DNA of 11,149 bases from Actinomycetota bacterium (GTDB lineage: Bacteria > Actinomycetota > Actinomycetes > Nanopelagicales > Nanopelagicaceae): contig RFRA01000021.1 of assembly GCA_009924725.1 (NCBI GenBank), positions 1-11,149 of the forward strand, written 5' to 3'. Numbering within the stretch: the stretch's first letter is position 1; the number at the start of each line of letters is the position of its first letter. The notes beneath the pieces were generated by a model, which did not search any database, had not been told where the DNA came from, and saw only the letters and a list, made by a program, of their open reading frames with translations. Of this stretch, positions 1 through 5,722 are shown piece by piece. A program made the translations under genes and the position numbers.

Positions 1-885
1 AAAACAGTTATCGCGCTAACTTCCGGGTTAATTCTGACTTTGTTATTCCTGCGCTGGGAATCACAAGCGGTTGAACCAATTTTGCCGCTTAGCCTTTTCA
101 AGAATCACACCTTTAATATCACTTCGGTTTTAGGTTTCATTATTGGTGCTGGAATGTTCGGTGCGCTAATTATGTTGCCACTTTATTTGCAAGTTGTTAA
201 AGGTGAAAGTCCTTCATCAGCTGGCTTGAAGTTGATTCCGTTGATGTTAGGAATTGTGACAACTTCAATCTTTAGCGGTAAAGCTATTTCAAAAACCGGC
301 AAGTATAAGAAGTTCCCAATTGCCGGAACCATAATCATGACTTCAGGCTTAGCCCTGATGACCACTCTTGATACCAATACCCCTTATTGGCAAGTAGCAA
401 TCTTCGCTGCGATGGTAGGCATGGGCTTAGGTTTAACAATGCAGACTATGGTGATTGCATTGCAAAATTCGATTGATTTCAAAGAGTTAGGTGTTGCTAC
501 AACTTCAAATACTTTCTTTAGATCTCTCGGTAGCGTATTTGGCGCAGCGATCTTCGGAACTATCCTGACTAATCGATTGGGACATTATTTAGCGAAAGAT
601 TTTGCCGATCTTGCTGCAACCAACCCATCTGCAGTTGCTGGCTTTGATGCAGCTAAATTGGAAGGCGTAACAAATAACACTGCGATTCTGGCTGATCTGC
701 CGACAATAATTCAACAGACAGTTCTGCAATCCTTTGTGAATAGTTTCCATGTCGTATTCGTAGTTGCAGCACCAATCATCGCTATCGGAATCTTCTGTGC
801 ATTTAAGTTGCGTGAAGTTCCGCTACGGACAACTATGCAATTCAAAGAAGCCAAAGAAGAAGCGGCTGGCGAAGCTATTGGTTAA
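1..885 (+). CDS. MFS drug exporter, DHA2 (EmrB/QacA-like) family, 5'-partial
   Basis: This is the C-terminal part of an integral membrane, proton-driven efflux pump of the 14-helix DHA2 class. The frame is open from base 1 with no stop, so the gene begins left of the window; 294 residues are visible and the usual length is about 450 to 550. Family signs are the loop with ESQAVEPILPLSLF (about residues 18-31), the stretch LQVVKGESPSSAG, the helix GLGLTMQTMVIALQN, and the FFRSLGSVFGAAIFGT segment near the end. About six hydrophobic helices can be seen, followed by a short charged cytoplasmic tail. The TTG at 40 is an internal leucine codon, not a start. The stop TAA at 883-885 overlaps the probable start of the next MFS gene, so the two are likely co-transcribed. 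The substrate cannot be told from the sequence. Family assignment is firm; any role in resistance is inference. Confidence 0.9.
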   Translation, partial: KTVIALTSGLILTLLFLRWESQAVEPILPLSLFKNHTFNITSVLGFIIGAGMFGALIMLPLYLQVVKGESPSSAGLKLIPLMLGIVTTSIFSGKAISKTGKYKKFPIAGTIIMTSGLALMTTLDTNTPYWQVAIFAAMVGMGLGLTMQTMVIALQNSIDFKELGVATTSNTFFRSLGSVFGAAIFGTILTNRLGHYLAKDFADLAATNPSAVAGFDAAKLEGVTNNTAILADLPTIIQQTVLQSFVNSFHVVFVVAAPIIAIGIFCAFKLREVPLRTTMQFKEAKEEAAGEAIG

Positions 886-2107
886 AAGCTTTCGCTCAGC
901 CGTATCTGGCTTTTCCCGTGAAGTCCAGGTTGTCATCATCGCCTCATTTTTTGTCGCGTTGGGCTTTGGCATTATTTTTCCAGCAATCCCAGTATTCGTA
1001 AGATCTTTCGGAGTAAATAACACGGCGGTTGGTTTAGTTGTATCCGCTTTCGCTTTAGCTCGATTCTCTTCGGGCATGATTTCAGGTCGGTTAGTAGATC
1101 GATTTGGCGAAAGAAATGTATATAGCTTTGGCGTATTGATGGTTTCTTTTTTCACGGTTCTGGCTGGTTTAGCTCAGAACTATCCGCAGCTCTTAACTTT
1201 CCGTGCTGCCGGCGGTCTGGGTTCATCAATGTTTTCGGTTGCATCAAGCTCACTAATTTTTCGGGCAACAGATGACGCACATCGCGCTCGCGCTCTATCT
1301 GCTTTCCAAGGTTCATTCTTAATTGGTGGCATTTCCGGCCCAGCAATCGGCGGCGCACTAGCGACTATTTCGCTACGCGCGCCATTTTTTGCATACGCAT
1401 TTATGTTGGCTATCGCCGGAATCATTGGATATATCTATTTAGGCCGAGCTGAAGCAGCCAAGAGTGGTGTAAAAGTTAAGGTCCAAGATCCGATTACCTT
1501 TAAGCAAGCTTTTCAAATTCCGGCATATCGGATCGCATTAGCACTTTCATTCATTATTGGTTGGGCATTTTTCGGAATGCGATCTTCGATCTTGCCACTT
1601 TTTGTAACCGAAAGTTTGGACTCAACCGCAGCAGTTGTTGGTATTGGTTTTGCAATTGGCGCACTAGTTCAAGGGCTCTTCCTGATTAGATCAGGTAAGG
1701 CTTCTGACTTAAAAGGTCGCAAGTATGTCATTCTGCTTGGTGGTTCAATCTTTATGGTGGGCATCATTGGCCTAACATTTTCAATTCACGTTTGGATGTT
1801 CTTGGTATCCATGGCCATTCTGGGCGTTGGCGGTGCTTATCTTTCAACGGCGCCAGGTGCTGTTGTTGGTGATGTTATTAAAGGTAAAGGCGGCCGAGTA
1901 ATCGGTATTTTCCAGATGTCCGGCGATGCTGGCATGATCGTTGGCCCAATTGTCGTTGGTGCGATTTCAGACCTTTATTCTTTCCGCGTTGCATTTGCGG
2001 CAACTGCAGTGATTTTCTCGTTGGTTCTCATACTCGGCTCTCGATTGCCTGAGACAAGAAAAATGGCCGGCTCGCATGAGCCGACCATTTCGCTTAACGA
2101 TAATTAA
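878..2107 (+). CDS. MFS transporter, 12-helix DHA1-like
   Basis: This is a complete major facilitator protein of 409 residues in the cytoplasmic membrane, probably an exporter. The N-terminal loop 2-3 carries MFS motif A (GRLVDRFGER, residues 70-79). The related loop of the second half is GKASDLKGRK (273-282). The helix 5 motif C-like run GGISGPAIGG (150-159) is typical of drug:H+ antiporters. I chose TTG at 878 because it overlaps the upstream stop by 8 bases and puts a short basic and polar leader before helix 1. An in-frame ATG at 764 exists, but using it would overlap the upstream gene by more than 120 bases and add a lysine-rich segment that is only a shifted reading of that gene. No strong Shine-Dalgarno site is seen, which fits translational coupling. 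The last codons overlap a hairpin terminator. The substrate is unknown. Confidence 0.88.
   Translation: MVKSFRSAVSGFSREVQVVIIASFFVALGFGIIFPAIPVFVRSFGVNNTAVGLVVSAFALARFSSGMISGRLVDRFGERNVYSFGVLMVSFFTVLAGLAQNYPQLLTFRAAGGLGSSMFSVASSSLIFRATDDAHRARALSAFQGSFLIGGISGPAIGGALATISLRAPFFAYAFMLAIAGIIGYIYLGRAEAAKSGVKVKVQDPITFKQAFQIPAYRIALALSFIIGWAFFGMRSSILPLFVTESLDSTAAVVGIGFAIGALVQGLFLIRSGKASDLKGRKYVILLGGSIFMVGIIGLTFSIHVWMFLVSMAILGVGGAYLSTAPGAVVGDVIKGKGGRVIGIFQMSGDAGMIVGPIVVGAISDLYSFRVAFAATAVIFSLVLILGSRLPETRKMAGSHEPTISLNDN
2061..2090. terminator. Bidirectional hairpin terminator inside the MFS gene's 3' end
   Basis: The 30 bases form a near-perfect stem-loop. AAATGG at 2061-2066 pairs with CCATTT at 2085-2090, and CGGCTC at 2068-2073 pairs with GAGCCG at 2078-2083. 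There is one C/A mismatch (2067/2084) and the loop is GCAT. Read on the minus strand the stem is followed by ATTTTTCTTG, a good U-tract, so it suits the Bax inhibitor-1 gene, whose stop is 18 bases before the stem. On the plus strand the trailing ATTTCGCTT is a weaker U-tract. The hairpin encodes the last residues of the MFS protein, so plus-strand termination would fall before that gene's stop codon. Confidence 0.8.
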
Positions 2108-2899
2108 TTAGTCGTCGCCTCGCAAGATTGAGATTAAGCGAAGCACTTCTAGGTAAAGCCAAACGATAGTAACCATTAGGCCAAAACCTGCTCGCCATGA
2201 TTCTTCTTGTGGCGCACCAGCAGCAATTCCCTTTTGAATTTGATCGAAATCAAGAACTAGGAAGAAGCTGGCAAGACCAACACCAGCAATTGCTAGTAGC
2301 GGACCGAAACCAGTTACACCATATAGGCCGCCTGAATTTCCAGTAAATGACATGATCATGCTTACTAGACCAAGAGCTAAGTAACCAATTGCTGCACCCA
2401 AAATCACGCGAGTGAATTTTGGAGTTACGCGAATTTTGCCGTTGCTATATGCAAACAACATTCCAGCAAATGCACAAAGTGTGCCGATCACTGCTTGGCT
2501 AACGATGCCATCGAATTGCTTATCCATTTCACGACTTAGTACACCAAGGGCTAAACCTTGGAAAGCGGCATATGCCATGATCAAACCTGGGCGAATCTTC
2601 TGGCTGAAAGTGTTAACCATCGCTAGGACAAATCCACCAAGGAATCCGACCATTAATGCGCCGCCACCTAGGTTTGCTGTCCATGAGATTGCACCGACAA
2701 CAACCAAGATGCCGAAAAGAATTGATGTGCGCGCAACGACATCTTCAATAGTCATACGACCTGTTTGAAGCGGTGATGCAGCGGGTGCGTTATAGAGGTT
2801 TTCTAAACTCTCTGGTGTGGTAGCCGTGGATGCATTACCCATTGAGGCATAACCACGATTATTAAACGCCCGTCCAAGAACAGGGTTTGAACTACGCAT
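2108..2899 (-). CDS. Bax inhibitor-1/YccA-like membrane protein
   Basis: This is a 263-residue integral membrane protein of the actinobacterial YccA-type Bax inhibitor-1 family. The family's bacterial role is not settled; relatives have been linked to ion leak channels and to membrane protease control. The start at 2899 gives the N-terminus MRSSNPVLGR, which I recall as conserved in actinobacterial relatives. The frame stays open up to 3031, but the extra 44 residues do not look like part of the family. A polar N-terminal region of about 55 residues is followed by seven hydrophobic helices (about 57-75, 80-97, 104-121, 130-150, 163-185, 198-216 and 234-258). The LDFDQIQKGI segment (216-225) and the last helix WLYLEVLRLISIL are typical. 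A GAGAGTGAG stretch about 10 bases before the ATG could serve as ribosome binding site. The stop TAA (2110-2108) directly abuts the convergent MFS stop. Confidence 0.9.
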   Translation of the reverse strand: MRSSNPVLGRAFNNRGYASMGNASTATTPESLENLYNAPAASPLQTGRMTIEDVVARTSILFGILVVVGAISWTANLGGGALMVGFLGGFVLAMVNTFSQKIRPGLIMAYAAFQGLALGVLSREMDKQFDGIVSQAVIGTLCAFAGMLFAYSNGKIRVTPKFTRVILGAAIGYLALGLVSMIMSFTGNSGGLYGVTGFGPLLAIAGVGLASFFLVLDFDQIQKGIAAGAPQEESWRAGFGLMVTIVWLYLEVLRLISILRGDD

Positions 2900-3005
2900 A
2901 CTTTTGTACTCACTCTCTAGTGCGAAAAGAGCTGGAATCCCCAGCCCTAGTGGCAACAATGTTACGGCACTAGATATTTCAAGCGAACTGAAATTGGCGT
3001 TAATG

Positions 3006-3053
3006 AAAAATGCTCGGGAAACTCTAAGCACCTAAGCGTGAAATTTACGCTTA
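3006..3053 (-). terminator. Possible terminator/processing hairpins downstream of the tRNA
   Basis: Four bases past the encoded CCA end of the tRNA, reading on the minus strand, TAAGCGT (3053-3047) pairs with ACGCTTA (3039-3033) around an AAATTTC loop. This gives a 7-bp stem that can extend by a wobble and an A-T pair. No U-tract follows it directly. A second, weak 5-bp stem (TGCTT with GAGCA, 3030-3026 with 3015-3011) is followed immediately by TTTTT (3010-3006). Together they could end the long minus-strand transcript or help 3' processing of the tRNA. The second stem is short, with a 10-base loop, so a working terminator is uncertain. Confidence 0.4.
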
Positions 3054-3057
3054 CCTA

Positions 3058-3133
3058 TGGTGCCCCGAGTGGGGGTCGAACCCACACTGGGAGGATTTTA
3101 AGTCCTCTGCCTCTGCCATTGGGCTATCGGGGC
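3058..3133 (-). tRNA. tRNA with anticodon UAA (Leu, UUA codon), short variable loop, CCA encoded
   Basis: The minus strand folds into a complete cloverleaf of 73 nucleotides plus an encoded CCA (3060-3058). The acceptor stem GCCCCGA/TCGGGGC (3133-3127 with 3068-3062) is fully paired and the discriminator is A73 (3061). The D arm has GCC/GGC pairs with a 13/22 C/A mismatch, A14, and G18G19. The anticodon stem GAGGA/TCCTC encloses the loop CTTAAAA, giving anticodon TAA at 3100-3098. The T arm is GTGGG TTCGACC CCCAC. All standard tertiary partners are present (T8-A14, A15-T48, G18G19-T55C56). The oddity is the variable region CCAGT of only 5 bases: bacterial leucine tRNAs normally have a long variable arm. 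By anticodon this is tRNA-Leu; whether LeuRS charges it is open. It lies 30 bases downstream of the UDG stop and may be cut from the same transcript. Confidence 0.9.
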
Positions 3134-3163
3134 CATGCGATAAAACTTTTTCGTCAGCGCAAA

Positions 3164-3904
3164 CTAACGAAGAACGTGGGCAAATCTACCCGCTTTTTTG
3201 AGGACTGAATCCAACATGGGTTTGGTCAGCTTTCCAGTAAAAGTGTTCTGTTGGCTGGGGTGGAAACTAGCCAGAATCAGGTAGTTCACGCCATTGTGCT
3301 CATATTTAACCTCGGCCCCATGGCCAAACTTCGCTTTTTTAACTGGGTGGCCTAATTCGGCTAGAGCTGAAAATAGTGCGACCCAGGCAAAGTTTCCGAG
3401 GGCGACAAATGCTCGAGTTGTGGGCAATGAAAGTTCAAGTTCGCGCAAAAACCATGGTGCACATTGATCGCGCTCTTCGGTAGTTGGTTTGTTATCGGGA
3501 GGTGCGCAACGAACTGCCATTGAAATTCTAGTATCACGAAGTTCTTGGCCATCATCGCGCGAAGTACTCGTAGCAATTTTCGCAATACCTAAACGATGAA
3601 GAGAGCCATAGAGCCAATCACCAGATGGATCACCAGTAAAGATGCGGCCAGTGCGATTAGCGCCATGTGCACCAGGTGCTAATCCAACGATCATTAACTT
3701 TGGTTTAGTTGAACCAAAACCTGGAACAGCTTTGCCCCAATACTTTTCAGCTTGGTATGCCTTGCGTTTAGTTACGGCAACTTCTTCGCGCCAGTCAACC
3801 AGTCGTGGACATTCGCGACAAGCCATGATTTTCTTATCCAGTAGTGGCAAAGTTTTTATACTTTGTACAGACTTCTTACTTGGCAAGCGACCATGCCATT
3901 CCAT
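3164..3904 (-). CDS. Type 5 uracil-DNA glycosylase (UdgB-like)
   Basis: This enzyme removes uracil, and probably other deaminated bases, from DNA as the first step of base excision repair. With the ATG at 3904 it has 246 residues. Cysteines 29, 32, 133 and 148 (in ACRECPRL, RCAPP and QCAPW) match the four ligands of the [4Fe-4S] cluster of family 4/5 UDGs. The active-site motif GLAPGAHGANRTGR (74-87) is the family 5 version, lacking the acidic residue of family 4. The C-terminal motif HPSQQNTFTG (215-224) binds DNA in the family. The ATG at 3904 overlaps the ppx 3' end by 29 bases and has no clear ribosome binding site. TTG codons at 3886 and 3850, or ATG 3826, are other possible starts; the ATG at 3943 would overlap ppx by 68 bases. 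The stop is TAG. It is the last protein gene of the cluster before the tRNA. Confidence 0.93.
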   Translation of the reverse strand: MEWHGRLPSKKSVQSIKTLPLLDKKIMACRECPRLVDWREEVAVTKRKAYQAEKYWGKAVPGFGSTKPKLMIVGLAPGAHGANRTGRIFTGDPSGDWLYGSLHRLGIAKIATSTSRDDGQELRDTRISMAVRCAPPDNKPTTEERDQCAPWFLRELELSLPTTRAFVALGNFAWVALFSALAELGHPVKKAKFGHGAEVKYEHNGVNYLILASFHPSQQNTFTGKLTKPMLDSVLKKAGRFAHVLR

Positions 3905-4787
3905 CGAGAATATCGTTTTCAGATGCCACGAATTCTTTAGCACTAGTTGCTTTTACGATTTCAGAAAGAACTAGTGAGCCAGCCGTAATTACATCAACAC
4001 GGCCTGGGTGCATATAGCCAAGGGCGGCCCGCTCATCACGAGTCATCGTTAAGAATTTATTACTAACAACATGTACTTGGTCGGCAGAAATATGAGAGAG
4101 ATGAATTGCGTGGCGATCGTATTCCGGCAAGTTAAGCGCCGCGGCGGCAACAGTTGTTGCTGTTCCAGCTACGCAAACCAAAGTCTTGGCGCTCTTAATA
4201 TCAACACTGGCATAAGCAATATCTATGGCATTTTGAATATCTCGGCGGGCAATTGCTATTTCATCAGCAGTTGGTGGGTCATTGCGGAAATGGCGCTCAG
4301 TCATGCGAACACAGCCAATATTTACGCTGATTGCGTTATCTACCGAGTCAGTGCCGAGCACGAATTCAGTTGAACCGCCACCGATGTCAACCACTAAGAA
4401 GGGGCCATCTGCACGGCTAAATTCTCGGGTTGCGCCAGCAAATGAAAGGCGAGCTTCTTCATCGCCTGAAATTACTTCAGGTTCAATTCCTAAGCGCTCT
4501 TTCACGCCATCTACAAATACGGCACGGTTCAGCGCATCGCGAGTTGCACTAGTTGCACAAAAACGTAGCTTTTCAACGCCACGGCGAGCGATCTCGCCAG
4601 CATATAAATCAACGGCGGCAAAAGTGCGAGAGATTGCATCGGGGTGGAATTGATTAGTTTCATCAACACCTTGACCGAGTCGAACGACTTGCATCTGACG
4701 AGTTACTTCGCGGAAATTATTTCCTTCGATATCGGCAATCAATAATCGAATTGAATTAGTACCGCAATCGACTACACCTACGCGCAT
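3876..4787 (-). CDS. ppx: Ppx/GppA family exopolyphosphatase
   Basis: This cytoplasmic phosphatase of the ASKHA fold hydrolyses inorganic polyphosphate and/or the pentaphosphate alarmone pppGpp. It has 303 residues, the short form with only the Ppx/GppA core and no C-terminal HD domain, as in mycobacterial Ppx1 and Ppx2. Visible motifs in order are the phosphate loop DCGTNSIRLL (7-16), SATRDA (80-85), the catalytic-glutamate segment SGDEEARLS (107-115), the second phosphate loop DIGGGSTE (134-141), and CVAGTATT (205-212). The ATG overlaps the DUF501 stop by one base (TAATG), a sign of translational coupling, and AAAGG lies about 8 bases upstream. By position it is the counterpart of M. tuberculosis Rv1026 (ppx2). 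The family is certain. Preference for polyphosphate over pppGpp cannot be read from the sequence. Confidence 0.93.
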   Translation of the reverse strand: MRVGVVDCGTNSIRLLIADIEGNNFREVTRQMQVVRLGQGVDETNQFHPDAISRTFAAVDLYAGEIARRGVEKLRFCATSATRDALNRAVFVDGVKERLGIEPEVISGDEEARLSFAGATREFSRADGPFLVVDIGGGSTEFVLGTDSVDNAISVNIGCVRMTERHFRNDPPTADEIAIARRDIQNAIDIAYASVDIKSAKTLVCVAGTATTVAAAALNLPEYDRHAIHLSHISADQVHVVSNKFLTMTRDERAALGYMHPGRVDVITAGSLVLSEIVKATSAKEFVASENDILDGMAWSLAK

Positions 4788-5305
4788 TAGTTTGCCTTTA
4801 CATTCTCTGTGATGCTACAAGGCTGATCTTTCCACCACTCGGGCAATTTTGCTAAAGCTTCATCACCTAACGGATTCACTTCGGGGCCAGCGCAAAGAGA
4901 GTGAGCAACTAAAGAATGTAAACACTTAACGCGATCTGGCATTCCGCCAGCGCTGATACCTTCGACTTCTGGAACATCCATTTTCAAAACCGCACGCGCA
5001 GCTAAATAATCTTCGTGGGCAGCGGCATATGCACCAGCTAATTCGGCATCAGTAGCTAAACGCTCATTCATTTCACCCATCAAGCCAGTTGATTCAAGGG
5101 TAGAGATCGCGCCAGTTAATCGTGGGCAAGTGGCATAAAAGTAAGTTGGAAATGGCGTGCCATCGCCAAGGCGGGGAGGAGTTTCAACTACTGCTGGTTT
5201 TCCGCATGGACAGCGATAACCAATGGCATGAACATCGCGTGGAGTGCGGCCTAGTTGGGCTTCAATGCAATCTAGATCTTCTTGCGATACGTCGCGTTCG
5301 GACAT
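4787..5305 (-). CDS. DUF501 protein, function unknown
   Basis: This is a 172-residue soluble protein of the DUF501 family (counterpart of M. tuberculosis Rv1025), found mainly in Actinobacteria next to divIC and ppx. There is no signal peptide or membrane helix. Two conserved-looking blocks stand out. The first (31-63) holds RCPCGKP and YATCPRL with Cys32, Cys34 and Cys60. The second (120-152) holds GGMPDRVKCLHSLVAH with Cys128, His130 and His135, and then NPLGDEALA. The spacing of Cys and His suggests metal binding, possibly zinc; this is inference and I know of no established activity. Its start overlaps the septation gene's stop by one base, and its stop overlaps the ppx start by one base, both as TAATG. 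The three genes are therefore probably translated in series, which hints at linked roles. Confidence 0.9.
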   Translation of the reverse strand: MSERDVSQEDLDCIEAQLGRTPRDVHAIGYRCPCGKPAVVETPPRLGDGTPFPTYFYATCPRLTGAISTLESTGLMGEMNERLATDAELAGAYAAAHEDYLAARAVLKMDVPEVEGISAGGMPDRVKCLHSLVAHSLCAGPEVNPLGDEALAKLPEWWKDQPCSITENVKAN

Positions 5306-5709
5306 TAATTAGCGCCAGTTTCAGTAATCGATGCAATTAAGCGGTTATACCAAGGCAAGCCAACTGGAATGTTATTTGCGACATCAGTTTTATTCTCTTC
5401 AGCCTGAGTTGTTGCATCAGTAACGATGTATTGACGTTCGCCCGGCAAAACAAAGTGCAATCGAGCACGGGCTTGAGACTTTACATATTCTGGGTCGCGC
5501 CACAGTTCGAGCTCTTTGCGAGCTTCGGCAACTGCAGCATCGCCTGCTTTGATCTGTGCTTTTACGGCACTGATTTCAGCGCGCTGTGAAAAATAATGTT
5601 GTACTGGTGGTGCGATAGTGAGGGCTAAAAAGAATAGAAAGAAGCCCAGCACCAACACGCGACTATTGGTATTGCGTCGACGATTAAAGTTTAAACGACG
5701 ACGTGCCAT
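5305..5709 (-). CDS. DivIC/FtsB-like septum formation initiator
   Basis: This small bitopic membrane protein belongs to the FtsB/DivIC family, which works with FtsL and FtsQ/DivIB in the divisome. It has 134 residues. A strongly basic cytoplasmic N-terminus (MARRRLNFNRRR) is followed by one membrane helix at about 17-34 and an extracytoplasmic coiled coil at about 42-70 (EISAVKAQIKAG onward). The family signature LWRDPEYVKSQARARL and HFVLPGE follows (about 69-92), and then a polar C-terminal tail. It starts 13 bases after the eno stop with no obvious Shine-Dalgarno site, so read-through from eno is likely. It overlaps DUF501 by one base. It corresponds by position to M. tuberculosis Rv1024. 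Assignment to the family is sure; whether it fills the FtsB or DivIC role is naming only. Confidence 0.92.
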   Translation of the reverse strand: MARRRLNFNRRRNTNSRVLVLGFFLFFLALTIAPPVQHYFSQRAEISAVKAQIKAGDAAVAEARKELELWRDPEYVKSQARARLHFVLPGERQYIVTDATTQAEENKTDVANNIPVGLPWYNRLIASITETGAN

Positions 5710-5722
5710 GGTTTAAGTTCGC

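Noticed and set aside
764..877. N-terminal extension of the second MFS protein from ATG 764, with a lysine-rich KKPKKKR segment
   Set aside because: The segment is a shifted reading of the end of the upstream DHA2 gene, is not membrane-like, and would create an overlap of more than 120 bases. TTG 878 is a better start.
2412..2768. 118-residue plus-strand reading frame
   Set aside because: It lies antisense to the Bax inhibitor-1 gene, has no ribosome binding site and no recognisable motif, and the minus-strand frame is clearly the coding one.
2931..2945. Small hairpin GCTGG/CCAGC, 32 bases upstream of the Bax inhibitor-1 start
   Set aside because: Five base pairs with a five-base loop is easily found by chance, and no promoter or U-tract goes with it.
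2900..3031. 44-residue N-terminal extension of the Bax inhibitor-1 protein
   Set aside because: The frame is open, but the family N-terminus MRSSNPVLGR begins at 2899, and the extension would run almost to the tRNA and over the post-tRNA hairpins. It is more likely a leader region.
3058..3133. tRNA as a possible integration site with an adjacent mobile element
   Set aside because: No integrase, direct repeat of the tRNA 3' end, or foreign-looking genes are found on either side. Both flanks are ordinary chromosomal genes.
4071..4653. Two plus-strand frames of 100 and 123 residues
   Set aside because: Both are antisense to the ppx motifs DIGGGSTE and SGDEEARLS, with no family resemblance. They are shadows.
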